The notes beneath the pieces are model-generated. The model ran no database searches. It was not told where the DNA came from and worked only from the letters and a program-made list of their open reading frames with translations. Shown here piece after piece: positions 10,790-21,478 of a DNA stretch of 64,000 bases. Within the stretch, counting starts at the first letter, position 1. The number at the start of each line of letters is the position of its first letter. Position numbers and translations under genes: made by a program. Source of the stretch: Theocolax elegans (lineage: Eukaryota > Arthropoda > Insecta > Hymenoptera > Cerocephalidae); the NCBI GenBank assembly GCA_026168455.1, contig CM047429.1, forward strand, positions 32,509,850 through 32,573,849. The letters run 5' to 3'.

Positions 10790-11826
10790 CCATAAGCATA
10801 AAATACAGCGTCCGATTCGAATATCGCGGGTATGAACACGATGAAGGACGTGGCGTAATCGTAGTAATCGACGAACGTCACCATGAATTGTCCACTCTAA
10901 AACATGACATATGTAAATTAATGATGAAATGAGTTAATCGTAACTGCAACGAAGTTACCAATGTGACTTACCGGGATGACATAAATCATTCCGATGAGAA
11001 ATTTAACGAGAACGACTCACAAGCGACTTTCCAGAGTTTTCAATGTAGAAACTGATCGTGGACGATGGTAATGAGACGCGAAGTGAGAGCGGCTTCGCTA
11101 CCGATATCCAATATAAACATCATGATGAAAAATATAACTGCGAAAAATTGCGGTAGCATCGTGAATTTGGCTATCGCATCTGGATACGAGATGAAAGCTA
11201 GCCCAGCACGAACGCGAACAACGTTGGCTATGTAGTCACTCCCGAGCTCGTGAACTAAATTACCTACAATCCCGAATATTGTGCAACCGAATATTGTCCA
11301 TAAAAGATTCGAGAATATATCCAGAGTCGTTATAATTTGCGCTTATCTGTTGATAATCAACAAACAACTTCTTAATCTTAAACAACGTCTCATCGATATA
11401 TATATATATATATCTATTTACCTCTAACTTGTAGGATAGGTAGACGTATCGCACATCCTAACCTGTAAACATTCTGCTCAAATTTATTATGGGATGAGAA
11501 CATGACAATAGCTCCAAAACACACGGTAAGCGAAAAGAAATATTTGGAAACGCGTGGTACCAGACTTTAGGTTCCCACTATTTGTGCTAAACTGGCGTTA
11601 CGAAGTAGAGGATCCCATTCACCGCACCTTCGAGAGTCACCACTGTCATCAGCAATCCGGTCACGACGTAAGGAAATATAACGAGGAAGTAAGAGGCTTT
11701 TTTAAAAATCTTAATACCCCGCACTACTACCAAGAGTACACAAATCCAACTTCCACCCCAGCACAAAGTCAATCTCCAATCTGGTAGACCGATACCATCC
11801 AATATATTTGGCTTCTCGCGTAGGAC
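10790..11826 (-). pseudogene. SLC6 sodium-coupled amino acid/neurotransmitter transporter relic, three exons
   Basis: Three exon-like blocks on the minus strand match the SLC6 core in the right order. Block 1 (about 11826-11455): VLREKPNILDGIGLPDW, the WRLTLCWGGSW membrane segment, the TLEGAVNGILYFVTP segment and CFGAIVMFSS. Block 2 (about 11320-10975): CTIFGIVGNL, GLAFISYPDAIAKF and the following membrane helix. Block 3 (about 10920-10790): SGQFMVTFVDYYDYATSF and the next helix. Donor-like GTTAGG and GTAAGT follow blocks 1 and 2, so introns were kept and this is not a processed copy. It is dead: two stops after FVTP, a frame change before the CFGAIVMF segment, a stop after HDQFLH and another frame change before the block 2 donor. 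The N-terminal helices and the C-terminus are missing. Confidence 0.82.
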
Positions 11827-11898
11827 TTTATTAGTGCAATAAATACACAGTCACACAAAAAAAAATGTCAAAACACACGGACCAGACCATATGTACCT

Positions 11899-12240
11899 TA
11901 TGTTTTTGAGGTCGCTGATTCCAAATCCGTGGTCTATTTGAGCCCATCACCTCAGGGTTAAGGTCAGGTCAAGGTCACATTTACAAAATTAACGGCAACC
12001 AAGGTTTAACAGTATACATATGTTTTTGAGCTCGCTGATTCCGAATCCGTGGTCCATTTGACCCCATCACCTCAGGGTCAAGGTCAGGTCAAGGTCAAAT
12101 TTACAAAATTAACGGCAACCAAGGTTTAACAGTATACATATATGTTTTTGAGGTCGCCGAATCCGAATCCGTGGTCCGTTTGACTCCATCACCTCATAGT
12201 AAAGGTTATTTGAAGGTAAAATCGACAAAATTCTTGTAAA
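11899..12240. repeat. Three tandem units of about 120 bp
   Basis: Units start with TGTTTTTGAG(G/C)TCGC at about 11901, 12021 and 12143. Units 1 and 2 are close to identical; unit 3 is diverged in its second half. Contains repeated GGTCAAGGTCA-like words. The array ends about 20 bp before the stop codon of the ORF at 12262-12693, so it sits in that gene's 3' flank. Confidence 0.85.
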
Positions 12241-12261
12241 ACAAACCAAACTTAATGCCAT

Positions 12262-12693
12262 TTATTTTTTCTTACTATACCTTACACGTTTCTCATCAAA
12301 TGATCGGTGCAAAGGTTTCCTTTTACGTTTTTTTCCAGTAGTTTTACAATCTCTTTTCAACATCCAGCAGTAGTCGGCCAGCATACTAGCATCCCATCTA
12401 CCTTGATAACGCTTCTCCATTACTTTAACATCTTGGTGAAAACGCTCTCCCTGTTCTTCGCTATAATCGCCACAGTTTTCAGGAAAACTATCCAAGTGAT
12501 TGTGCAGAAAATGTAGTTTGTAATTCATTAGGCAACCCATATTCCCATAGTTCTCAACCATTTTAGATACAATTACTTTGTAATTTGGGCTTCTGCGATT
12601 ATCCAAAAAGTTTTCAGTAACTTCCTTAAAGCTAAGCCATGCAGCTTTCTCAATGTTTGTCATGGAACTAATAAACTGGTCATCAGCCATCAT
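12262..12693 (-). CDS. Fragment of a multi-copy arthropod protein family of unknown function
   Basis: A 143-codon ORF ending in a basic tail (KKRKRKPLHRSF). It contains a conserved block LHFLHNHLDSFPENCGDYSE followed by QGERFHQD and YQGRWDASMLADYCWMLKRD. From general knowledge this block occurs in many near-identical uncharacterised ORFs of insects and other invertebrates and behaves like a mobile-element-associated sequence, but no enzyme function can be assigned. It probably represents only the C-terminal part of a larger protein; no upstream exon was found in 12700-13200. The start MMADDQF is simply the first Met. Confidence 0.6.
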   Translation of the reverse strand: MMADDQFISSMTNIEKAAWLSFKEVTENFLDNRRSPNYKVIVSKMVENYGNMGCLMNYKLHFLHNHLDSFPENCGDYSEEQGERFHQDVKVMEKRYQGRWDASMLADYCWMLKRDCKTTGKKRKRKPLHRSFDEKRVRYSKKK

Positions 12694-13209
12694 TTTTCTA
12701 ATTTCTGGACATCCAAATTTCGGTCAATCGTATAAAATATGTATAAAGTATGTGTGACTAGATACTAGTACTTTAGACAGAGGTTAAGTCTTAGTGCGTA
12801 TGATATCTAAATGCAAATTTAATTAGTTTCGTTTACATTTACTAGTCGTTCAATTTTACATGACTGTTTGAACCATTTTAGAACATCTTTTTTGTACCGA
12901 ATAATGATTAAGAATGATACATAGATGTTATAGATAATAATTAGCAATAAATAATAATAATTATTATAAATAATTAAATATTATTAATCAAAAATATATA
13001 GTTACGTTATTAAAATTTAAAAAAACTAAATATTTTATATCAAATAAAAATAAGTGGTTTAATACGTTTGGCCGTCAGATGGCAGTTTTCTCTCACAAGA
13101 AAATATGACTGCCAAGCCTATACATCTATATTATATTAAAATTCATCCTTCTTCGGTGTCCGGTGTCCGGTCTCCTGTTGTAAGAATTAAGAGTATGTGT
13201 GGAGTGGAA
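12694..13209. other. AT-rich spacer
   Basis: No gene seen. Simple AAT/ATT-rich sequence and a GTGTCCGGTGTCCGGT duplication near 13157-13172. Confidence 0.4.
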
Positions 13210-13256
13210 GAGTCAACGATGATATTTCGGGAATTTCTGAATTATTTCGGGATAAC

Positions 13257-16200
13257 TTCACTAATTACAGGATTTCATGGATATTTCGGAAATTTTTAAG
13301 GTACTCCGGGATAACTCCACCAATTTCGGGATTTCCTGTGTTATTTCCGGATATATTAACTAATTGAGGAATTTCCTGGATGCTTCGGGTTTTTCTGTGG
13401 TATTCCGGAATAAATTCACTAATTGAGGGATTTCCTGGATGTTTCGGGATTTTCTGACGTATTCCGGGATAATTCCACCAATTTTGGGATTTCCTGGATG
13501 TTACGGGATATTCTGTGGTATTCCGGGATAAATCAACCAATTTTGGGATATTCTGGATGTTTCGGGTTTTCTGTGGTATTTCGGGATAATTTCACTAATA
13601 CCGTGATTTCCTGGATGTTACGGGCTTTTCTGAGGTATTCCGGATTAAATCCACCAATTTCGGGATTGCCTGGATGTTTCTGGATTTTCTATGGTATTTC
13701 GTAATAACTCCACCAATTTCGGGTGTTTCAGGGTGTTTCGGGTTTTTCTGTGGTATTGCGGGATTTATATATGGTATTTCAGGATTTTCTGTATTATTTC
13801 CGGATAAATTAATTAATTCAGGGATTTCCTGGATGTTTCGAGAATTTTTAAGATATTCCGGGAGAACTCTACTAATTGCGGGATTTTCTAAATAATTCAG
13901 CAATTTCTTAGATATGCCGGGAAAACTCCACCAATTTCGGGATTCCCTGGATGTTTCAAGATTTCCTGACGTGTTCTGGGATAACTCCACCAATTTCGGG
14001 ATTTTCTGTGTTATTTCCGGATATATTAATTAATTGAGGAATTTCCTGGATTTTTCAGGTTTTTCTGTGGTATTTCGGGATAAATTCACTAATTACAGGA
14101 TTTCATGGATATTTCGGAAATTTTTAAGGTACTCCGGGATAACTCCACCAATTTCGGGATTTCCTGTGTTATTTCCGGATATATTAACTAATTGAGGAAT
14201 TTCCTGGATGCTTCGGGTTTTTCTGTGGTATTCCGGAATAAATTCACTAATTGAGGGATTTCCTGGATGTTTCGGGATTTTCTGACGTATTCCGGGATAA
14301 TTCCACCAATTTTGGGATTTCCTGGATGTTACGGGATATTCTGTGGTATTCCGGGATAAATCAACCAATTTTGGGATATTCTGGATGTTTCGGGTTTTCT
14401 GTGGTATTTCGGGATAATTTCACTAATACCGTGATTTCCTGGATGTTACGGGCTTTTCTGAGGTATTCCGGATTAAATCCACCAATTTCGGGATTGCCTG
14501 GATGTTTCTGGATTTTCTATGGTATTTCGTAATAACTCCACCAATTTCGGGTGTTTCAGGGTGTTTCGGGTTTTTCTGTGGTATTGCGGGATTTATATAT
14601 GGTATTTCAGGATTTTCTGTATTATTTCCGGATAAATTAATTAATTCAGGGATTTCCTGGATGTTTCGAGAATTTTTAAGATATTCCGGGAGAACTCTAC
14701 TAATTGCGGGATTTTCTAAATAATTCAGCAATTTCTTAGATATGCCGGGAAAACTCCACCAATTTCGGGATTCCCTGGATGTTTCAAGATTTCCTGACGT
14801 GTTCTGGGATAACTCCACCAATTTCGGGATTTTCTGTGTTATTTCCGGATATATTAATTAATTGAGGAATTTCCTGGATTTTTCAGGTTTTTCTGTGGTA
14901 TTTCGGGATAAATTCACTAATTACAGGATTTCATGGATATTTCGGAAATTTTTAAGGTACTCCGGGATAACTCCACCAATTTCGGGATTTCCTGTGTTAT
15001 TTCCGGATATATTAACTAATTGAGGAATTTCCTGGATGCTTCGGGTTTTTCTGTGGTATTCCGGAATAAATTCACTAATTGAGGGATTTCCTGGATGTTT
15101 CGGGATTTTCTGACGTATTCCGGGATAATTCCACCAATTTTGGGATTTCCTGGATGTTACGGGATATTCTGTGGTATTCCGGGATAAATCAACCAATTTT
15201 GGGATATTCTGGATGTTTCGGGTTTTCTGTGGTATTTCGGGATAATTTCACTAATACCGTGATTTCCTGGATGTTACGGGCTTTTCTGAGGTATTCCGGA
15301 TTAAATCCACCAATTTCGGGATTGCCTGGATGTTTCTGGATTTTCTATGGTATTTCGTAATAACTCCACCAATTTCGGGTGTTTCAGGGTGTTTCGGGTT
15401 TTTCTGTGGTATTGCGGGATTTATATATGGTATTTCAGGATTTTCTGTATTATTTCCGGATAAATTAATTAATTCAGGGATTTCCTGGATGTTTCGAGAA
15501 TTTTTAAGATATTCCGGGAGAACTCTACTAATTGCGGGATTTTCTAAATAATTCAGCAATTTCTTAGATATGCCGGGAAAACTCCACCAATTTCGGGATT
15601 CCCTGGATGTTTCAAGATTTCCTGACGTGTTCTGGGATAACTCCACCAATTTCGGGATTTTCTGTGTTATTTCCGGATATATTAATTAATTGAGGAATTT
15701 CCTGGATTTTTCAGGTTTTTCTGTGGTATTTCGGGATAAATTCACTAATTACAGGATTTCATGGATATTTCGGAAATTTTTAAGGTACTCCGGGATAACT
15801 CCACCAATTTCGGGATTTCCTGTGTTATTTCCGGATATATTAACTAATTGAGGAATTTCCTGGATGCTTCGGGTTTTTCTGTGGTATTCCGGAATAAATT
15901 CACTAATTGAGGGATTTCCTGGATGTTTCGGGATTTTCTGACGTATTCCGGGATAATTCCACCAATTTTGGGATTTCCTGGATGTTACGGGATATTCTGT
16001 GGTATTCCGGGATAAATCAACCAATTTTGGGATATTCTGGATGTTTCGGGTTTTCTGTGGTATTTCGGGATAATTTCACTAATACCGTGATTTCCTGGAT
16101 GTTACGGGCTTTTCTGAGGTATTCCGGATTAAATCCACCAATTTCGGGATTGCCTGGATGTTTCTGGATTTTCTATGGTATTTCGTAATAACTCCACCAA

Positions 16201-17397
16201 TTTCGGGTGTTTCAGGGTGTTTCGGGTTTTTCTGTGGTATTGCGGGATTTATATATGGTATTTCAGGATTTTCTGTATTATTTCCGGATAAATTAATTAA
16301 TTCAGGGATTTCCTGGATGTTTCGAGAATTTTTAAGATATTCCGGGAGAACTCTACTAATTGCGGGATTTTCTAAATAATTCAGCAATTTCTTAGATATG
16401 CCGGGAAAACTCCACCAATTTCGGGATTCCCTGGATGTTTCAAGATTTCCTGACGTGTTCTGGGATAACTCCACCAATTTCGGGATTTTCTGTGTTATTT
16501 CCGGATATATTAATTAATTGAGGAATTTCCTGGATTTTTCAGGTTTTTCTGTGGTATTTCGGGATAAATTCACTAATTACAGGATTTCATGGATATTTCG
16601 GAAATTTTTAAGGTACTCCGGGATAACTCCACCAATTTCGGGATTTCCTGTGTTATTTCCGGATATATTAACTAATTGAGGAATTTCCTGGATGCTTCGG
16701 GTTTTTCTGTGGTATTCCGGAATAAATTCACTAATTGAGGGATTTCCTGGATGTTTCGGGATTTTCTGACGTATTCCGGGATAATTCCACCAATTTTGGG
16801 ATTTCCTGGATGTTACGGGATATTCTGTGGTATTCCGGGATAAATCAACCAATTTTGGGATATTCTGGATGTTTCGGGTTTTCTGTGGTATTTCGGGATA
16901 ATTTCACTAATACCGTGATTTCCTGGATGTTACGGGCTTTTCTGAGGTATTCCGGATTAAATCCACCAATTTCGGGATTGCCTGGATGTTTCTGGATTTT
17001 CTATGGTATTTCGTAATAACTCCACCAATTTCGGGTGTTTCAGGGTGTTTCGGGTTTTTTCTGTGGTATTGCGGGATTTATATATGGTATTTCAGGATTT
17101 TCTGTATTATTTCCGGATAAATTAATTAATTCAGGGATTTCCTGGATGTTTCGAGAATTTTTAAGATATTCCGGGAGAACTCTACTAATTGCGGGATTTT
17201 CTAAATAATTCAGCAATTTCTTAGATATGCCGGGAAAACTCCACCAATTTCGGGATTCCCTGGATGTTTCAAGATTTCCTGACGTGTTCTGGGATAACTC
17301 CACCAATTTCGGGATTTTCTGTGTTATTTCCGGATATATTAATTAATTGAGGAATTTCCTGGATTTTTCAGGTTTTTCTGTGGTATTTCGGGATAAA
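13257..17397 (+). repeat. Five tandem 828-bp higher-order units
   Basis: The same 828-bp sequence (14 monomers of about 59 bp, each monomer distinct) starts at 13257, 14085, 14913, 15741 and 16569. By reading, the copies are identical except for a single extra T near 17055 in the fifth copy and a base at the array's left edge. Such uniformity means very recent unequal exchange, or conceivably an assembly artefact. Confidence 0.93.
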
Positions 17398-17854
17398 TTC
17401 ACTAATTGTGGGATTTCCTAGATGTTTCGGGATTTTCTGATGTATTCCGGGATAACTCCACCACTTTTGGGATATCCTGGATGTTTCGGGATTTTCGGAC
17501 GTATTCCGGGATAACTCCACCAATTATGTGATTTCATGGATGTTTCGGGATTTTATGTGGTATTCCAGAATAAATCTACCAATTTCGGGATTTCCTGGAT
17601 GTTACGGGCTTTTCTGTGGTATTCCGGGATAACTCCACCAATTACGGGATTTTCTAAATAATTCAGTAATTTCTTAGATATGCCGGGGTAGCTCCACCAA
17701 TTTTGGGATTTTCTGGTTGTTTCAAGATTATCTATGGTATTTCGGGATTTTCTCGATATTTCGGGATTTTCTGAGGTATACCGGAATAAATCCACCAATT
17801 TCAGGATTTCCTGGATGTTTCTGGAGTTTCTGACGTATTCCGGGATAACTCTAC

Positions 17855-17867
17855 CTATATCAGGATT
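17855..17867 (+). repeat. 13-bp target duplication, left copy
   Basis: CTATATCAGGATT lies immediately left of the palindromic Penelope insertion and is repeated exactly at 19527-19539 on the other side, both within satellite sequence. Confidence 0.8.
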
Positions 17868-17917
17868 TTTTGGTAGAATTAACGATTGCTTTAACGAGTC
17901 AAATTGATTGTCTAATT

Positions 17918-17959
17918 GCACAACGTTTCGGAGACATATTTGTCTCCATCTTCAGGTGC
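17918..17959 (-). ncRNA. Minimal hammerhead-like motif in Penelope arm (copy 1)
   Basis: Minus strand: GCAC, CTGAAGA, stem II GGAGAC/GTCTCC with a 6-nt loop, GAAA, CGTT, GTGC. This fits a type I hammerhead core with stem I GCAC/GTGC, a 2-bp stem III and cleavage expected after the last T of CGTT. One extra T separates CTGAAGA from stem II. Mirror copy at 19404-19445. Minimal hammerheads of this kind are known in Penelope-like elements. Confidence 0.55.
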
Positions 17960-18572
17960 TAAACTTTATTAATAATAAGTACTAATATTGAATACATAAT
18001 GGTCAACAACAAAAAGATTTTTACCTTAACATTACACAATGCGTTTATCAACTTGTCATTAATTCACCCTGTCATTTTGTATCTATGATTATTTACAATA
18101 AATTATTAATTATTTATTATAGCAACAAGAATGAATAATTAATAATCTAAACACTCACAGAAGTTGGAAAGCAATAAGAGTCAAATTTTTTCTTCCTGTT
18201 CATTTTAATTACAATTAATACTCAATTAAAACTCGAAAATTAAATAAATTAAGTGAAATTAAATAATTTAAATAAATTAAACCAATAAACAAACAATTCC
18301 AAATATCACAACTGAAAACAATATAAATTATACACGGAACGAAACATTCACTGTGAAAGCTGTATAAGACTGAAAACAATTTAAATTCAAACATAAATAT
18401 GACTAGAAAAATGATCGATAGTATAGAAACCTATATAGTTAACTAAGTAAATGGTAATCGGTAATCCAGAAAATTATAAAACGCGCAATATTTGAAACCA
18501 ATTAAAACTATTTATGTCAGAAGAAAAATTTTATATAAAGTAAATATGAGTTAAAAATGAGACTCCATCAAC

Positions 18573-18950
18573 CTATAGTATTTTATTTCTTATTTTTAAA
18601 CTTATGTATAAGAGTTGTATATGTTGCCTGTAGTTTACTAACATTTTCTTTTTTATTAATAGGCTCTTTTTGTAAATTAATATGTAGAGTTTCTGAAACC
18701 ATTCTTTTTCTCCAATTAATCTCCCTATCAAGAATACTAACATTATCAAAATCATTTATCAATTTGTGCCCTAAATCATTAATGTGATCATTAATCACAG
18801 ATTGTTTATGCTGTTTCAAACTATTATTGTAGTGTTCATTTATTCTTGTTATTAATTTTCTCTTAGTTTCTCCAACATAGGAGGCCTCGCAGTTATTACA
18901 ATTGATCTTATAAACTACACCAGACTGCTCAGTTTTTTTAAAAATATTTA
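18573..18950 (-). pseudogene. GIY-YIG endonuclease domain of Penelope-like element, copy 1
   Basis: The minus strand encodes GVVYKINCNNCEASYVGETK, then RITRINEH-type sequence (LITRINEHYNNS) and the C-terminal EMIHI-like part VSETLHINLQKEPINKKENV. This is the GIY-YIG nuclease with the preceding CxxC pair that ends Penelope-like polyproteins; it nicks target DNA to prime reverse transcription. It is open from about 18950 to 18583 and is the only coding part left in this copy. Confidence 0.8.
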
Positions 18951-19403
18951 ATACATAAAAACATATTTATGTTTGAATTTAAATTGTTTTCAGTCTTATA
19001 CAGCTTTCACAGTGAATGTTTCGTTCCGTGTATAATTTATATTGTTCTCAGTTGTGATATTTGGAATTGTTTGTTTATTGGTTTAATTTATTTAAATTAT
19101 TTAATTTCACTTAATTTATTTAATTTTCGAGTTTTAATTGAGTATTAATTGTAATTAAAATGAACAGGAAGAAAAAATTTGACTCTTATTGCTTTCCAAC
19201 TTCTGTGAGTGTTTAGATAATTAATTATTCATTCTTGTTGCTATAATAAATAATTAATAATTTATTGTAAATAATCATAGATACAAAATGACAGGGTGAA
19301 TTAATGACAAGTTGAAAAACGCATTGTGTAATGTTAAGGTAAAAATCTTTTTGTTGTTGACCATTATGTATTCAATATTAATAATTATTATTAATAAAGT
19401 TTA

Positions 19404-19445
19404 GCACCTGAAGATGGAGACAAATATGTCTCCGAAACGTTGTGC
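19404..19445 (+). ncRNA. Minimal hammerhead-like motif in Penelope arm (copy 2)
   Basis: Plus-strand mirror of the motif at 17918-17959: GCAC (19404-19407), CTGAAGA (19408-19414), GGAGAC (19416-19421), loop, GTCTCC (19428-19433), GAAA (19434-19437), CGTT, GTGC (19442-19445). Confidence 0.55.
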
Positions 19446-19526
19446 AATTAGACAATCAATTTGACTCGTTAAAGCAATCGTTAATTCTACCAAAAAATAC
19501 AACTAACGAGTGTGAAATACAATATA

Positions 19527-19539
19527 CTATATCAGGATT
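19527..19539 (+). repeat. 13-bp target duplication, right copy
   Basis: CTATATCAGGATT, identical to 17855-17867; followed by a short remnant of satellite sequence. Confidence 0.8.
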
Positions 19540-19952
19540 ATCTGGGTATTTGTAACTCGGAAAAGAGTAAAGGTGTATTCAAACTGAAGTTCAGAAGAAG
19601 ACTGAGATCGAACAGATATATTTCGAAAAAAAAGTAGCTGAAATATCTTAATTTAGTTAAAAGGCCTAAGCTATCTTCCTTTACCTAACCTATAATCAAC
19701 CTGTATTAGTCAGTATTCTATTAGTTACTTCTTAATCTATTAATTTATTTTCACTTTTTCTTTGTCTTAGTAACTAGCGCACAACATGTGAATATATTTA
19801 AGAATAAGTATTCAGTCAGTAAGCGCAATGATTAGAATGTTTTTATACTATCTTGTTATCTTATTTCTTATTTTTATTGCAATATTTATAACTTTATGTT
19901 TCATTTACTATTTTCAATTTATCATATAATTGAATTTATTGCCTTAAGTTTA

Positions 19953-20008
<56 letters not shown>

Positions 20009-20825
20009 TTTTTGAACGGATCCGATATACAAAATATGAAATTTTTCAATTTTCGTTAGCGAATTCGTTATCAGTGATCCGAAAACCCCCAAGCAACAAT
20101 TTTTCCTAAATAATATCGTCTTAAAAATATGCGCCGCAAAGGGTTAAAATGTAAGATTAATGAAAATAAATATATTTTATCTTTGTATATATTTCAATAT
20201 AATAAATAATAGTACTTAACATGGATTTATATTGGTACCTAATAAATAAGTTGTTAATTTATTGATTGTATATATTAAGTATGATAAATAAAAAAATATT
20301 GTTTCAGATTGTACATTATTCATATCATCGCAGTTTATACATTTTACGGGTTCGTTGTTTATTCAATTATAAACAATTGGAAGTATGTAGAATTTATTTT
20401 CAACTATATTATGACAATGTTTGCATATATATCAGGAGATGAACATTCCACTTGAATATAATAAAACGTCTATGTGTAATACTATATTATATAAAAATGT
20501 ATACTTTTGTCTATTCAACTACTTTGTGTAAAGCTGCATCAATAAACATTTTAATTAATGTTTTATAATTTTAATTACTAATTACTTATTTGCAATTAAA
20601 TTCCTTTAGAATTAAAATATTATTAAAAATGTCCTACAATATATTTGTTACGCGTGACTACATATTATATAATATTATTAATAGTATAACGAAGCAAATG
20701 TATACACCAGAATTTGAGTTAATTACCCGTTGATTATTTACACCATCCATTATGTATATCTAGTTAAATTTTTTAGCGATCTTGAAGGTCAGTGATTATA
20801 TAAATAAAACACTTCATTTAACGTA
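19540..20825. other. AT-rich spacer with a CT microsatellite
   Basis: No gene recognised. A (CT)n run of about 47 bp lies at 19957-20003. The rest is AT-rich with no strong repeat. Confidence 0.5.
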
Positions 20826-20830
20826 AGCAG

Positions 20831-20866
20831 AACGTTTCGTTTGCTGGATTCGCAAACATTTTCAGG
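20831..20866 (-). ncRNA. Hammerhead-like motif, Penelope copy 2
   Basis: Minus strand: CCTGAAAATG, stem GTTTGC, loop GAATCCA, stem GCAAAC, GAAACGTT. Same architecture as 19404-19445 but with different, still complementary stem II bases. The core reads CTGAAAA, with the conserved G8 changed to A, and stem I is weak, so catalysis is unlikely. Confidence 0.5.
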
Positions 20867-21034
20867 TACTAATTTATTGACAAAGAAACAATTAATAAAA
20901 AGAATAATATAAACAATATTTAAACAATAAATCAAGTTACCAGTTTTACCACACGTAATTACAATGAGAACCCCAAGGTAGGCGTTGTCAAGTAATGAAA
21001 ACAAAGGTAGAAACGTATACAAATACACATATAC

Positions 21035-21425
21035 TCATAGGTGTCAATTCTTGGAAATTAGCTTGTTATTTTTATTATATTTCTATATTGCTTAAATGTT
21101 GCGTATCTTCGTTCTTATTTATCGTCAATTTACAATTACTGACATGCAACATTTTAGAAAGAATAAGTTTTTTAAAACTAGATTCTCTACCTAACATATT
21201 AGTATTAATAAAAACAAATTCATGATTTTTATAACTTAAACAATGAGTCATAACAGCAGATTATGGATTTTTATTCTTTTCATGATCTTTAATTCGATCT
21301 TTTAGACATCGTTTCGTTTTTCTAAATTATGAAGCAGGACATGGTTTACACGTAAATTTATAGACGATACCTGTCACATCCCCTTTATCTGTTGGATCTT
21401 TACCAAGTTTTATAATATATTATTT
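21035..21425 (-). pseudogene. GIY-YIG endonuclease relic, Penelope-like copy 2
   Basis: The minus strand encodes DVTGIVYKFTCKPCPAS, then TKRCLKDRIKDHEKNKNP and, further on, ESSFKKLILSKMLHVSNCKL, which is the Penelope-type GIY-YIG domain. Stops at the position of the YIG/YVG segment and at KNP show it is dead. The hammerhead-like motif at 20831 lies about 200 bp downstream on the same strand, as expected of one element. Confidence 0.7.
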
Positions 21426-21478
21426 AATTTATTTTAAAGGGGGATTATGAGTTACCGGAGTTGCATTAATATTATATT

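Larger units (their letters stand above)
13210..17867 (+). repeat. 59-bp satellite block S1
   Basis: Built from a roughly 59-bp monomer of the type GGGATAACTCCACCAATTTC followed by GGGATTTCCTGGATGTTTCG and GGGATTTTCTGAGGTATTCC. Edges (13210-13256 and 17398-17867) are diverged single monomers; the centre is a higher-order array (separate entry). The pseudo-ORFs in it on both strands are by-products of the repeat. The block ends at the Penelope insertion. Confidence 0.95.
17868..19526 (-). mobile_element. Penelope-like element copy 1 with inverted terminal arms
   Basis: Arms of about 530 bp (17868-18400 and 18960-19497) are inverted copies of each other, followed on the right by a short tail of about 29 bp and flanked by a 13-bp target duplication. 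Between them lies only the GIY-YIG endonuclease end of the polyprotein on the minus strand, so the copy is 5' truncated (no reverse transcriptase). Inverted terminal repeats plus 5' truncation are well known for Penelope-like elements. The insertion point is inside the 59-bp satellite. Confidence 0.85.

Noticed and set aside
13265..17306. Repeated 73-132-codon ORFs on both strands of the 828-bp units
   Set aside because: They recur with the repeat period and consist only of satellite translation (for example repeated NIQEIP); no independent coding evidence.
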